64,000 nt of DNA from Bradyrhizobiaceae bacterium. GTDB lineage: Bacteria > Pseudomonadota > Alphaproteobacteria > Rhizobiales > Xanthobacteraceae. The stretch spans positions 1,986,016 through 2,050,015 of the forward strand of contig CP078014.1 in NCBI GenBank assembly GCA_020544565.1. The letters are read 5' to 3'. The notes below the pieces were generated by a model. It saw only the letters and a program-made list of their open reading frames with translations. It did not search any database and was not told where the DNA came from. Both the position numbers and the translations under genes were made by a program. This document shows positions 17,623 through 26,704 of the stretch, in pieces; position 1 is the first letter of the stretch; each line of letters starts with the position of its first letter.

Positions 17623-18109
17623 TATGAAGGGATCGACCCACGTTCTGGCGTCACCGGAGATCGCCGTCGTCGCGATCCCGCAGGACGAGCGCGTGTGGGT
17701 GCCGCAGGCGCCCGACGTCTGGTTCAGGCCGCTGATGCTCAACACGCGGCAGGGCCAGTGGTGCAACCTGCTGCGCGTGCGCCGCGCCGGCGTGCTGTCG
17801 CGGCACCTGCATCCCAACCCGGTTCACGGCTTCGTGCTGAAGGGCAAGTGGTTCTATCGCGAGCACGAATGGGTCGCCACCGAAGGTTCCTACGTGTTCG
17901 AGCCGCCGGGCGAGATCCACACCCTAGTGGTGCCGGAGGACACCAGCGAAATGATCACCTTCTTCAACATCCAGGGATCGATGGTGTATCTCGACGAGCA
18001 GAACAACCACGTCGGCTACGAGGACGTCTTCACCAAGATCGACATGTGCCGCGCGCATTACGAGGCCAGCGGCCTCGGCCGCGATTACGTCGATCAGTTC
18101 GTGCGCTGA
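17612..18109 (+). CDS. Cupin protein, 2,4'-dihydroxyacetophenone dioxygenase-like
   Basis: 165 residues. It starts at the ATG after AAAAGGACATCTC, inside the 3' end of the GntR gene. The cupin core is visible as RHLHPNPVHGFVLKGKW (His65, His67, His72) and EPPGEIHTLVV (His103), enough to bind a metal. The overall sequence resembles the 2,4'-dihydroxyacetophenone dioxygenase/ChrR-like cupin group, which includes C-C-cleaving dioxygenases. The gene overlaps the following SDR gene through TGATG. A dioxygenase or isomerase step on an imported organic molecule is plausible, but the substrate is not shown. Confidence 0.75.
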   Translation: MYRDMKGSTHVLASPEIAVVAIPQDERVWVPQAPDVWFRPLMLNTRQGQWCNLLRVRRAGVLSRHLHPNPVHGFVLKGKWFYREHEWVATEGSYVFEPPGEIHTLVVPEDTSEMITFFNIQGSMVYLDEQNNHVGYEDVFTKIDMCRAHYEASGLGRDYVDQFVR

Positions 18110-18885
18110 TGGCGGACGGACCGACCATGACGCAGAACGCCGCGTCCGCAACCTGGGCGTCGATCTGGTACGCGGGCAAGCGCGTGCTGGTCACCGGCGG
18201 CACCTCGGGAATCGGCGCGGGGATTGCGCGCGGCTTCGTCGAGGCCGGCGCCGATGTCACCATCGCCGGCATCGGCGCGGCGGAAATCGCCGCTGCGGCT
18301 TCCGATCCGCTCCTGAGCAGGGCTCGCGCCCACCAGCTCGATGTACGCGACAGCGGCGCGGTGACGGCGCTGGTCGGCTCCCTCGCCGGCCTCGACGTGG
18401 TGGTCAATTGCGCCGGCGTGATCCGGCGCGGCGAGGAACTCGATCCGGAGGTGTTCGGCGCGGTAGTCGACATCAACCTCAATGGCACCATGCGGGTGTG
18501 CGCGGCCGCGCGGCCGCTGCTGGCGCGATCGAACGGCGCCATCGTCAATCTCGCCTCGATGCTGTCGTTCTTCGGCGGCGGCCTCGTGCCGGGCTACGCC
18601 GCGAGCAAGGGCGGCATCGCGCAACTGACGAAATCGCTGGCCATCGCCTATGCGGGCGACGGCATCCGCGTCAACGCCATCGCGCCGGGGTGGATCGCGA
18701 CGCCGCTGACCTCCGCCTTGCAGAGCGATACCGAACGCAGCCAGGCGATTCTCGATCGCACGCCGCTCAAACGCTGGGGCACGCCATCCGACCTGCTCGG
18801 CGGCGTTCTATATCTGTGTTCGCCGATCGCGTCTTTCGTCACCGGCACGGTTCTCATCATCGACGGAGGCTACGCCATCACCTGA
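18109..18885 (+). CDS. Short-chain dehydrogenase/reductase
   Basis: 258 residues from the ATG overlapping the cupin stop codon (TGATG); an internal ATG six codons on is possible. The Rossmann motif TGGTSGIGAGIA, VVNCAGVI, the catalytic Ser (NLASMLSFF), the canonical YAASK and the C-terminal GTVLIIDGGYAIT are all present. It is therefore an active NAD(P)-dependent oxidoreductase. It probably acts with the cupin on the substrate of the ABC transporter encoded next. Confidence 0.88.
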   Translation: MADGPTMTQNAASATWASIWYAGKRVLVTGGTSGIGAGIARGFVEAGADVTIAGIGAAEIAAAASDPLLSRARAHQLDVRDSGAVTALVGSLAGLDVVVNCAGVIRRGEELDPEVFGAVVDINLNGTMRVCAAARPLLARSNGAIVNLASMLSFFGGGLVPGYAASKGGIAQLTKSLAIAYAGDGIRVNAIAPGWIATPLTSALQSDTERSQAILDRTPLKRWGTPSDLLGGVLYLCSPIASFVTGTVLIIDGGYAIT

Positions 18886-18984
18886 AGTCGCGCCTCGTGC
18901 GCATTCGATTGCATCGGTTCGAACGCCGCCGGAGCGCGGCGGCAGACAAAGATCAGGCAAGGCTGATCGCAGGGAGGAGGTTAC

Positions 18985-19806
18985 GTGCTGGTTGCACCCG
19001 GTCGGAAGGTTCAGCCCAGATGGGTGATGCGAGGGATGAATTCCCTCGTGGGCGCGGCCATGTTCGTCGCTCCCCTGCTCGCGCTCGTCGTGATATGGGC
19101 CGTCGTGGTGCCGCTGTTCCAGGTCAACCCGCGCGTCTTCCCCTCGGTCGGTGCGGTCGGCGACGCCGCCCTCGAGTCCATCCGCGACGGCACCCTTCTC
19201 CATCATGTCGGCGCGAGCCTGCTGCGCGTCGGGATCGGCACCGTGATCGGCGTCGTCACCGCCGTGCCGCTCGGCATCGCCATGGGCGTCAGCCCGGCGA
19301 TCTCCGCATTGCTGACGCCGCTATTCCGTTTCTTCTCGGTGCTGGCCGGCATCGCCTGGATCCCGATCGCCACGCTGTGGTTCGGTTACGGCTTCGGCGC
19401 GATCATTTTCGTGATCTTCAACGCCGTGTTCTTCGTGGTGGCCTACAACACCCTGCTCGGGGTTTCGACCATTCCGCACACCCTGCGCAACGCCGCCGCC
19501 TCGCTCGGCGCGGGAAAATGGGCGCTGCTGACGGAGGTGCTGCTGCCCGGCGCGCTGCCGAACATCGTGACCGGCATCCGCACCGGCCTCGGCTTCGCCT
19601 GGCGCGGCCTGATCGCCGCGGAGATGATCGCCACCAATGTCGGCCTCGGCTACATGCTGTTCGTGGCGCGCGATTTCTACCGCACCGAGGTCATCGTGCT
19701 CGGCATGATCGTCATCGGGGTGCTGTGGCTGTTGATCGACCGCCTGCTGCTGGCGCCGCTGGAGCGCGCCACCATCGAGCGCTGGGGCATGGTGAGGCGC
19801 GCATGA
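18985..19806 (+). CDS. ABC transporter permease (SsuC/TauC type)
   Basis: 273 residues from a GTG at 18985 directed by a strong SD (GGGAGGAGG). About six membrane segments are visible. The inner-membrane signature region is NAAASLGAGKWALLTEVLLPGALPNIVTGIRTGLGFAWRGLIAAEM, typical of the nitrate/sulfonate/taurine permease family. It forms a pair with the next permease (about half the positions look alike), so the transporter is probably a heterodimeric pore. A small hairpin (18925-18943) separates it from the SDR gene. Confidence 0.88.
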   Translation: MLVAPGRKVQPRWVMRGMNSLVGAAMFVAPLLALVVIWAVVVPLFQVNPRVFPSVGAVGDAALESIRDGTLLHHVGASLLRVGIGTVIGVVTAVPLGIAMGVSPAISALLTPLFRFFSVLAGIAWIPIATLWFGYGFGAIIFVIFNAVFFVVAYNTLLGVSTIPHTLRNAAASLGAGKWALLTEVLLPGALPNIVTGIRTGLGFAWRGLIAAEMIATNVGLGYMLFVARDFYRTEVIVLGMIVIGVLWLLIDRLLLAPLERATIERWGMVRRA

Positions 19807-20609
19807 ATCCGTTTCTGAAAACCTGGAGCGCCTATACGCGGGCAACCACGCGCTGGCCGGCGATCGCCGCCATCGTGCCGTTCATTCCCGTGGTGCTGCT
19901 ATGGACGCTCATCGCGGAATCCGGAATGTTTCCGCGCGCGTTCTTCCCCGGCCCCGGCGACGTGGTGCAATCGTTCATCACGCTGACCTACAAGGGCATC
20001 CTGCCGGACTATCTGCAGGACAGCCTGATCCGACTCGTCACCGGCGCGGCGGTCGGCATGGCGCTCGGCATCCCGCTCGGCATCCTGATCGGCAACAGCC
20101 GCCGGGCGCACCGCGTGTTCTGGCCGATCCTGCTGTTCTTCCAGGCCATCGGCGACATCGCCTGGCTGCCGATCCTCCTGATCTGGTTCGGATTCGGCCT
20201 CACCACCATGACCTTCGTGATCGTCTATACCGTGCTGTTTCCGGTGGTGCTCAACACCGTGCTCGGCGTGGAATCGGTGCCGCGCGACCTCGCCCGCGCC
20301 GCGCGCAGCCTCGGCGCCTCGCCGGCCCGCATCCTGTGGGAGGTGACGCTGCCCGGCGCCCTGCCCAACATCATCACCGGCCTGCGCAACGGTCTCGGCT
20401 ACGGCTGGCGCGCGCTGATCGCGGTGGAGATGATCGTCGGCACCAGCGGCATCGGCTTCATGATGTTCGATGCGCGCCGCGCCGGCTCCACCGTCGAGAT
20501 CGTTCTCGGCATGATCATTCTTGGACTGCTTTGGTACATCGTGGACGCCTGGATCCTCGCGCCGATCGAGCGCGCGACGGGCCAGCGCTGGGGATTGGTA
20601 ACCTCATGA
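19803..20609 (+). CDS. ABC transporter permease (SsuC/TauC type), second subunit
   Basis: 268 residues. The ATG at 19803 overlaps the previous stop (ATGA). It begins with a short cytoplasmic segment then PAIAAIVPFIPVVLLWTLIAESG, and contains RAARSLGASPARILWEVTLPGALPNIITGLRNGLGYGWRALIAVEM, the EAA loop that docks on the ATPase. It overlaps the ATPase gene by 4 bp. Two non-identical permeases are unusual for Ssu/Tau-type systems, where a homodimer is more common. Confidence 0.88.
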   Translation: MNPFLKTWSAYTRATTRWPAIAAIVPFIPVVLLWTLIAESGMFPRAFFPGPGDVVQSFITLTYKGILPDYLQDSLIRLVTGAAVGMALGIPLGILIGNSRRAHRVFWPILLFFQAIGDIAWLPILLIWFGFGLTTMTFVIVYTVLFPVVLNTVLGVESVPRDLARAARSLGASPARILWEVTLPGALPNIITGLRNGLGYGWRALIAVEMIVGTSGIGFMMFDARRAGSTVEIVLGMIILGLLWYIVDAWILAPIERATGQRWGLVTS

Positions 20610-21364
20610 GCACACTTTCGATCCGCAATCTGGCGAAGACCTATTTCGATCCCTATGCCGGCTCCCACGTCACCGCCGTGCACGACGTCTCGCTGGACGT
20701 CGACCAGGGCGAGTTCGTCTCCGTTGTCGGGCCATCCGGCTGCGGCAAGACCACCATCCTCAACATGATCGCGGGCTTCATCCCGCATTCCGGCGGCGAG
20801 ATCCTGCTGAACGGCAAGCCGATCGACGGTCCGGGGCCGGAGCGCGGCGTGGTGTTCCAGTCGTTCGCACTATTTCCGTGGAAGACCGTGCTCGACAATG
20901 TCGGCTTCGGCCCCAAGATGCGCGGCGTGCCGAAAGCCGAGCGCGACAAGATCGCTCACGAATATCTGGCGCTCGCGGGCCTCACCCACGCCGCCACCCG
21001 ATATCCGAACGAGCTGTCCGGCGGCATGCAGCAGCGCGTCGGCGTGGTGCGCGCGCTGGCCAACAATCCCGCCGTGTTGCTGATGGACGAGCCGTTCGCC
21101 AGCGTCGATGCGCAGACCCGCATGACGCTGCAGGAGGAGCTAACGCGGATCTGGCAGGAGCGCCGCCCGACCGTGATCTTCATCACCCACGACGTGCCGG
21201 AAGCGGTGTTTCTGGCCAACCGTGTCGTCGTCCTCTCCAAGGGCCGCGTGCTCGACCAGATCAAGGTCGACCTGCCGCGCCCGCGCATCTGGGACGATCT
21301 GATCGAGGACGACACCTTCAAGCGGCTGTCGTCGCAGGTCCTGCAAATGGTGCGCTCCGCATGA
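20606..21364 (+). CDS. ABC transporter ATPase (SsuB/TauB type)
   Basis: 252 residues. Walker A GPSGCGKTTIL, Q-loop VVFQSFALFPWKTVLDNV, signature LSGGMQQRVGVVRAL and Walker B LLMDEPFASVD are intact. Placed in the nitrate/sulfonate/taurine group by sequence and by its permease partners. It overlaps both neighbours by 4 bp. Confidence 0.9.
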   Translation: MSTLSIRNLAKTYFDPYAGSHVTAVHDVSLDVDQGEFVSVVGPSGCGKTTILNMIAGFIPHSGGEILLNGKPIDGPGPERGVVFQSFALFPWKTVLDNVGFGPKMRGVPKAERDKIAHEYLALAGLTHAATRYPNELSGGMQQRVGVVRALANNPAVLLMDEPFASVDAQTRMTLQEELTRIWQERRPTVIFITHDVPEAVFLANRVVVLSKGRVLDQIKVDLPRPRIWDDLIEDDTFKRLSSQVLQMVRSA

Positions 21365-21693
21365 GCCTTTTGTCCGAAGCGCTGCGCTCGACCAAAGGCC
21401 GCATCGTGCTCGGCGTGGTCGTGGTGTGGGCCGCGTTCCAGATCTGGCTGACGCTCGCCGCGCCGGGCAAGGTGTCGCCGCAGCTCGCGGGCGCCTCGGA
21501 GAAAGTCAACGTCCAGGTCGAACTGCCATTCACGCCGGAGCGCTTTCACGTTCAGTCGCTCCAGCAATACGGACGGGTCGCCGGCGCGGACGACAATTCG
21601 GTCGCCCTGCGTGGCGTCAAGCGAACGGACCTCAACGCACTCGCCCGGCCTTACTGGGTGAAAGGCGTTGGGCCGATCAAGGAGGGAGGATAG
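21361..21693 (+). CDS. Small membrane-anchored protein in ABC operon, function unknown
   Basis: 110 residues, with its ATG overlapping the ATPase stop (ATGA). A single hydrophobic helix (IVLGVVVVWAAFQIWLTLAA, about residues 15-34) follows a short basic N-terminus, so the rest probably faces the periplasm. I do not recognise the family. The soluble part contains PFTPERFHVQSLQQYGRVAG and ALARPYWVKGVGPI. It sits between the ATPase and the binding protein (3 bp before the latter), which suggests an accessory or docking role in this transporter. Confidence 0.7.
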   Translation: MSLLSEALRSTKGRIVLGVVVVWAAFQIWLTLAAPGKVSPQLAGASEKVNVQVELPFTPERFHVQSLQQYGRVAGADDNSVALRGVKRTDLNALARPYWVKGVGPIKEGG

Positions 21694-21696
21694 ACG

Positions 21697-22752
21697 ATGA
21701 AAAGACTATTGATGATAGGAGCGACACTGATGCTGGCGTGCGTGCCGGCACAGTCCCAGACGATGACCAAAGTCAAAGCCGGCATGGTCACCGGCATCGA
21801 CCAGATCGGGCTTCCGATCGCGCTGGAACGCGGCTTTTTCGAGAAGAACGGTCTCGATGTCACCATTGCCCGCCCCTATGCGACCGGCGTCGATGCGCTC
21901 AATGCGCTGCAGGCGGGCGAAAGCGAGATCGTGCAGGTCGGCGTGCCGATGATCGGCGCGGTGCTGCGCGGCATGGACCTCATCGCGCTCGGCAACTACA
22001 GCGGCAACGCCACCAAGGCCGGCTCCGACGCCACCATGGCCATGGTCGCCCGCGACGGTGCAGGCATCATCAAGGGCGATCTGAAAAGCCTGAAGGGCAA
22101 GAAGATCGCCGCTTCCTTCGGCACCATCAACCATCTCTATGCGCTGGCGGTGCTGGAGAAGGCCGGGCTCACGCCCGCGGACGTCACGCTGGTCAACACG
22201 CCGCCACCGGACATGACGGTCGCGCTGCTGGCCAAGGGCATTGACGCCTTCTCGGCATGGGATCCGTGGCCGATCGTGGCCGGCAAGGACATTCCCGGCG
22301 CCTTCGAACTGATCCGCGGCGGCGAAGTGATTTCCTATCTCGGCTTCAACGTCGCCCTGCGTCCGTGGGTCGAGAAGAACGGCGAGACCATCGAGAAATT
22401 CCTCGCCGCCGTGGCCGAGGCCGATCAGTGGATGCGCAAGAATCCGAAGCAGGCCGCGCAGGTCGCGACCCGCTGGATTCCGGGCCTGAAGCCCGAGATC
22501 GCCGAAGCCGCCATGCAGTTCAACATCCAGCAGGCGGACCGCCGCCTGTCGGCCAACAACTACCGCGCCCTGTGGAGCGCGCAGGACCGGCTGCAACGGC
22601 TCGGCATCCTCAAGACGGTGTTCGACGTCAACAAGCACATCGAGCCGAAGCCGATCCTCAACGTCATGAAGAAGCATCCCGAACTGTTCGCCGACCTGCC
22701 GCCGATCCCGGCGGACGTGGCGATCGGCCCGGGCTTCGTCTTCAAGCCCTGA
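21697..22752 (+). CDS. ABC transporter substrate-binding protein (SsuA/NMT1-like)
   Basis: 351 residues with a Sec signal peptide (LLMIGATLMLACVPAQS). The mature part opens VKAGMVTGIDQIGLPIALERGFFEKNGLDVTIARPYATGVDALNALQAGESEIVQVG, the typical beginning of NMT1/SsuA-like periplasmic proteins, and ends with a helical C-terminal lobe. It is the last gene of the cupin-SDR-ABC operon and should define the substrate. Sulfonates, pyrimidines and aromatic acids are all known for the family. A strong hairpin (22759-22790) follows. Confidence 0.88.
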   Translation: MKRLLMIGATLMLACVPAQSQTMTKVKAGMVTGIDQIGLPIALERGFFEKNGLDVTIARPYATGVDALNALQAGESEIVQVGVPMIGAVLRGMDLIALGNYSGNATKAGSDATMAMVARDGAGIIKGDLKSLKGKKIAASFGTINHLYALAVLEKAGLTPADVTLVNTPPPDMTVALLAKGIDAFSAWDPWPIVAGKDIPGAFELIRGGEVISYLGFNVALRPWVEKNGETIEKFLAAVAEADQWMRKNPKQAAQVATRWIPGLKPEIAEAAMQFNIQQADRRLSANNYRALWSAQDRLQRLGILKTVFDVNKHIEPKPILNVMKKHPELFADLPPIPADVAIGPGFVFKP

Positions 22753-22758
22753 GCGCGT

Positions 22759-22790
22759 AGCGGCGGGCAGAGAAACATCTGCCCGCCGCT
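22759..22790. terminator. Bidirectional hairpin between convergent genes
   Basis: Perfect 13-bp stem AGCGGCGGGCAGA / TCTGCCCGCCGCT with a 6-base loop. It lies between the stop of the plus-strand binding protein and the stop of the minus-strand aldehyde dehydrogenase. The T-tract is weak on both sides, so termination may be partial. Confidence 0.65.
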
Positions 22791-22820
22791 ATCAAACCCT
22801 TTCTGCGGACGGAAGTGCGG

Positions 22821-24293
22821 TCAGATCCCGCCCATGCAGAGGTACTTGATTTCGAGGTAGTCCTCGATGCCGTATTTGGAGCCCTCGCGGCCGTTGCCGC
22901 TCTCCTTGACGCCGCCGAACGGCGCCACCTCGGTGGAGATGATGCCCTCGTTGATGCCGACCATGCCGTATTCCAGCGCCTCGGCGACGCGCCACACCCG
23001 GCCGATGTCGCGGCCGTAAAAATAAGCCGCCAGCCCGAACTCGGTGTCATTGGCGAGCTTGATGACTTCGTCCTCCGTCGTGAAGCGGAACACCGGCGCC
23101 ACCGGGCCGAACGTCTCCTCGCGGAAGATCAGCATGTCCGGCGTGGTGTCGGTCAGGATCGTCGGCTCGAAGAAGGTGCGGCCGAGCGCGTGGCGATGGC
23201 CGCCGGCCGCGACCTTGGCGCCCTTCGCAGTCGCATCAGCGATGTGCTCCTCCACCTTCTCCACCGCCGCCATGTTGATCAGCGGTCCGATGGCGACGCC
23301 GTCGCCGAAACCGTCGCCGACCTTCAGGCCGCGCACCGCCTCCGCCAGCTTGGCGACGAAGGCGTCGTAGACCTTGTCCTGCGCGAAGATGCGGTTGACG
23401 CAGACGCAGGTCTGGCCGGCGTTGCGATACTTCGAAGCCATCGCCCCCTTCACCGCCGCATCGAGATCGGCGTCGTCGAACACGATGAACGGCGCGTTGC
23501 CGCCAAGCTCCATCGAGGTGCGCTTCACCGTCGCCGCGCACTGCGCCATCAGCGTCTTGCCGATCTCGGTCGAGCCGGTGAACGTCACCTTGCGCACGAT
23601 CGGGTTCGACGTCATCTCACCGCCGATCGCGGAGGCCGAACCGGTCACCACCGAGAACACGCCCTTGGGGACGCCGGCGCGCTCCGCCAGCACCGCCAGC
23701 GCCAGCGCCGACAGCGGCGTCTGGCTCGCGGGCTTGACCACCATGGTGCAGCCGGCGGCGAGCGCCGGGCCCGCCTTGCGGGTGATCATCGCCGAGGGGA
23801 AATTCCACGGCGTGATCGCCGCGCACACGCCGATCGGCTGCTTCAGCACCACGATGCGGCGGTCGGCTGAGAACGGCGGAATGGTGTCGCCATAGACCCG
23901 CTTGCCTTCCTCCGCGAACCACTCGATGAAGCTCGCGGCATAGGCGATCTCGCCGCGGCTCTCGGCCAGCGGCTTGCCCTGCTCCGCGGTCATGAGGGCA
24001 GCCAGATCCTCCTGGTTGGCCATCATCAGTTCGAACCATTTGCGCAAAATGGCCGAGCGCTCCTTCGCGGTCCTGGCCCGCCATGCCGGCAGCGCGGCGT
24101 TGGCCAGATCGATGGCGCGCCGCGTCTCCGCCGCGCCCATGTTCGGCACGCGGCCGACAACCGCACCCGTCGCCGGATTGTCGACCGTGATCGTGCCGCC
24201 ACCCTCCGCCGCAACCCATTCGCCGCCGACAAAACAGGCATCACGCAGCAGCGAGGGGTCTTTGAGAGCGAGTTTTGAAGCCTTGTCCGGCAT
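22821..24293 (-). CDS. gabD: NAD(P)-dependent succinate-semialdehyde dehydrogenase
   Basis: 490 residues. The aldehyde dehydrogenase active site is complete: Glu262 in MELGGNAPF, Cys296 in NAGQTCVCVNR, and TPWNFPSAMITRKAGPALAAGC in the cofactor site. The CVCVNR variant and the length match the SSADH/glutarate-semialdehyde class. It oxidises succinic semialdehyde (or a close homologue) to succinate. It is the last gene of the minus-strand operon starting with the Fe-alcohol dehydrogenase at 29895, directly behind the acyl-CoA synthetase. With the lactonase and Fe-ADH it recalls the blcA-blcB-blcC set for gamma-butyrolactone. Confidence 0.88.
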   Translation of the reverse strand: MPDKASKLALKDPSLLRDACFVGGEWVAAEGGGTITVDNPATGAVVGRVPNMGAAETRRAIDLANAALPAWRARTAKERSAILRKWFELMMANQEDLAALMTAEQGKPLAESRGEIAYAASFIEWFAEEGKRVYGDTIPPFSADRRIVVLKQPIGVCAAITPWNFPSAMITRKAGPALAAGCTMVVKPASQTPLSALALAVLAERAGVPKGVFSVVTGSASAIGGEMTSNPIVRKVTFTGSTEIGKTLMAQCAATVKRTSMELGGNAPFIVFDDADLDAAVKGAMASKYRNAGQTCVCVNRIFAQDKVYDAFVAKLAEAVRGLKVGDGFGDGVAIGPLINMAAVEKVEEHIADATAKGAKVAAGGHRHALGRTFFEPTILTDTTPDMLIFREETFGPVAPVFRFTTEDEVIKLANDTEFGLAAYFYGRDIGRVWRVAEALEYGMVGINEGIISTEVAPFGGVKESGNGREGSKYGIEDYLEIKYLCMGGI

Positions 24294-24294
24294 A

Positions 24295-25860
24295 TCAGGG
24301 AGCCTTGTTGTCTGGCGCGACCAGCGTCTCGCGCAATTTGAAGCGAATGATTTTGCCCGATCCCGTCCGCGGAATCTCTGTCACGAAATGCACCGAGAAC
24401 GGCACCTTGTAGGACGAGAGGCGGCCCCGGCAATGATCCAGAATTTGTTCCGCCGCGAGGGCCGATCCCTCGCGCGCTACAACGAACAAAGCAGGCACCT
24501 CGCCCAGATGTGCATGCGGAACGCCCACGACCGCGTTGTCAACGACATCGTCCAGGATATTGACCGCCTCCTCGATCTCCGCCGGGGCAATGTTCTGTCC
24601 GCCACGGATAATGAGTTCTTTCAGCCGCCCGGTGATCGTCAGATAGCCGTCGCGGTCGCTGCGCGCCAGATCGCCGGTGTGATACCAGCCCTTGCGCAGC
24701 GCCGACGCCGTTTCCTCCGGCTTGTTGTGATAGCCGCTCATCAGATTCGGACCGCGGACGATCAACTCGCCCTCTTCGCCGAACGGCACGTCCTCGCCCG
24801 TTGCCGGTGAAATGATCCGAACGGCAAGGCCCGGCAACGGCAGCCCGCAGGATCCCATGACGCGTGCGCCCACCGGCCAGTTCATCGTCACCATGGTGGA
24901 CGTTTCGGTGATGCCGTAACCGTCCAGCAGCTTGATGCCGAAGCGCCCCTCGAACTCACGATTGAGTGTCGCCGGCATGATGGCCCCGGCCGACATGCTG
25001 AGCCTCAGATTTGGCAACACCAGACCGGGCTCATCCTTGGTCGCTTCAAGAAAATAATGGAACATGGTCGGAACGCCGGGAAAGACCGTGAATTCGCCGC
25101 TTTTGAGCAGGCGCACCGCCTCGCTCGTCGAGTACTTCTCCATGATGTACTCGCTCGCCCCCGTCGCCAGAATTCCGAGCACCGAGAGATTGAGCGCGTA
25201 GGAATGGAAAAGCGGCAGCGGCGACAGAACGCTATCATTTTCGGACAGGCCCGAGATCGGCGCCCAGCAGGCCGCCACGACCCAGAGCATGCTGTGCACC
25301 GAGAGCAGCACGCCCTTTGCGCGTCCCGTCGTGCCCGACGTGTAGATGATGAAAGACGGCGCCTGGATATCGAGCGAATCCGGCGGGACGGATTTCACCG
25401 GTGTGGCGGCGAGCTCGGAATATCGCAGGCCCTCCCCGCGTCGCGCGCCGCGATCCGCCAGCACGATCAGCCTGAGCGACGGCGCCTCCCGACGCAGCTT
25501 TGCGATCATCTCCGATCGCTCGTCCGTGGTGATCACGGCCGTGCAGTCGGCATCCTGCAGGCGATAGAGAACCTCGGCCTCGGTGGCGTCATAGCTGATG
25601 GGAACGCTGACGGCATCGGCCCGGTTGATGGCGAAACAGCTCTCGACCCAGGCCACCGAATTGGGCAGGAAGATCGCCACTTTCTCGCCCGGCCTCACGC
25701 CATGATCGGCAAGATGGCCGGCAAGACGTGCGGTTCGCGCCACGAGTTCACGGTAGGTGACGGCCGTCGAAGCGTCGCGAAACGCGACCTTTGAGCCACG
25801 TGCGTCGGCGTGGCGGCGAAGAAGCGTCGGAATCGGCGCGATGAGATCCGTCTGGAGCAT
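24295..25860 (-). CDS. Acyl-CoA synthetase (AMP-forming, class I adenylate-forming)
   Basis: 521 residues. Motifs: FIIYTSGTTGRAKGVLL (P-loop), DGYGITETSTM, GWYHTGDLARSDRDGYLTITGRLKELIIRGGQNIAPAEIEEA, and the catalytic Lys region PRTGSGKIIRFKLRE near the C-terminus. It activates a carboxylic acid to its CoA ester. The neighbouring crotonase and thioesterase imply that part of the pathway runs at the CoA level. One base separates its stop from the SSADH start. Confidence 0.88.
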   Translation of the reverse strand: MLQTDLIAPIPTLLRRHADARGSKVAFRDASTAVTYRELVARTARLAGHLADHGVRPGEKVAIFLPNSVAWVESCFAINRADAVSVPISYDATEAEVLYRLQDADCTAVITTDERSEMIAKLRREAPSLRLIVLADRGARRGEGLRYSELAATPVKSVPPDSLDIQAPSFIIYTSGTTGRAKGVLLSVHSMLWVVAACWAPISGLSENDSVLSPLPLFHSYALNLSVLGILATGASEYIMEKYSTSEAVRLLKSGEFTVFPGVPTMFHYFLEATKDEPGLVLPNLRLSMSAGAIMPATLNREFEGRFGIKLLDGYGITETSTMVTMNWPVGARVMGSCGLPLPGLAVRIISPATGEDVPFGEEGELIVRGPNLMSGYHNKPEETASALRKGWYHTGDLARSDRDGYLTITGRLKELIIRGGQNIAPAEIEEAVNILDDVVDNAVVGVPHAHLGEVPALFVVAREGSALAAEQILDHCRGRLSSYKVPFSVHFVTEIPRTGSGKIIRFKLRETLVAPDNKAP

Positions 25861-25881
25861 ATCTCCCCCCTCGACTATCCG

Positions 25882-26634
25882 TTAAACCATGCTGAAGCCG
25901 CCGCTGATGCTGATCGTCTGGCCGGTGATCCATCCGCCGTGCCGGGATGCCAGCAACGTCACCATCGGCGCGACATCGGAGGGGAAACCCAGCCGACGGA
26001 GCGGATAAAGCTTCGTCAGCTTGTCGCGATTGGCATTGACCCAGGCGAGGTCGTGCGGCGTTTCGACCAGACCGAGGGAAATCGCATTGGCCGTGGTTCC
26101 GGAACGGCCAAGCTCGCGCGCCAGCGATTTCATCAAAGCGATGACGCCGCTGCGCGCGGCGGCCACGATCGCCAGACCGGATTCGCCGACACGGGACGAA
26201 TCACCCACCACAGCGATAATCCGTCCGTCTCCGGCCTTCTCCAGATGCGGCGCGGCGGCCTTGGACACATGGATTGCGCCGTAGAGACAGATATCGATCT
26301 GCTTCTTCCATTCCTCCGGCGTCGTATCCACGAAACGATTGCGCAGCGCCACGCCGGCATTGTTGACGACGATATTAAGCCCGCCGAAATCTGACACGAT
26401 CCTGGCGACCATGGCGTTCACTTCGTCAAAGTTGGCGACGTCCGCGTTATAGGCTTTCGCCTTGCCGCCGGCTTTCTCAATCTCGGCAACCACCGCCTCG
26501 GCCTTGTCGCGCGATCCATTGTAGTTGACCGCGACCGCGGCCCCCTCCGCAGCGAGGTTGAGCGCGATTTCCCTGCCAACATCGCGGCCCGCGCCGGTGA
26601 CCAGTGCAACCTTGCCGTTGAGACCCATATCCAT
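25882..26634 (-). CDS. SDR-family protein lacking the catalytic Tyr and Lys
   Basis: 250 residues. The nucleotide-binding part is normal (LVTGAGRDVGREIA, VVNNAGVALRNRF) and the C-terminus ends SISGGF, as in 3-oxoacyl-ACP reductase-like SDRs. The expected Y-x-x-x-K is V-A-A-A-R (Val157, Arg161, in the segment IVAAARSGVIALMKSLA), so ordinary dehydrogenase chemistry is doubtful. SDRs without this pair exist as regulators, lyases or scaffolds. It lies between the lactonase and the acyl-CoA synthetase in the putative lactone operon. Confidence 0.82.
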   Translation of the reverse strand: MDMGLNGKVALVTGAGRDVGREIALNLAAEGAAVAVNYNGSRDKAEAVVAEIEKAGGKAKAYNADVANFDEVNAMVARIVSDFGGLNIVVNNAGVALRNRFVDTTPEEWKKQIDICLYGAIHVSKAAAPHLEKAGDGRIIAVVGDSSRVGESGLAIVAAARSGVIALMKSLARELGRSGTTANAISLGLVETPHDLAWVNANRDKLTKLYPLRRLGFPSDVAPMVTLLASRHGGWITGQTISISGGFSMV

Positions 26635-26704
26635 TTTGTTGTCCTCGCTATTGAATCTTCATTGTTGTCGACCAAGACCGCCGCGGCGGCTGTGATCGGT
26701 CGCC

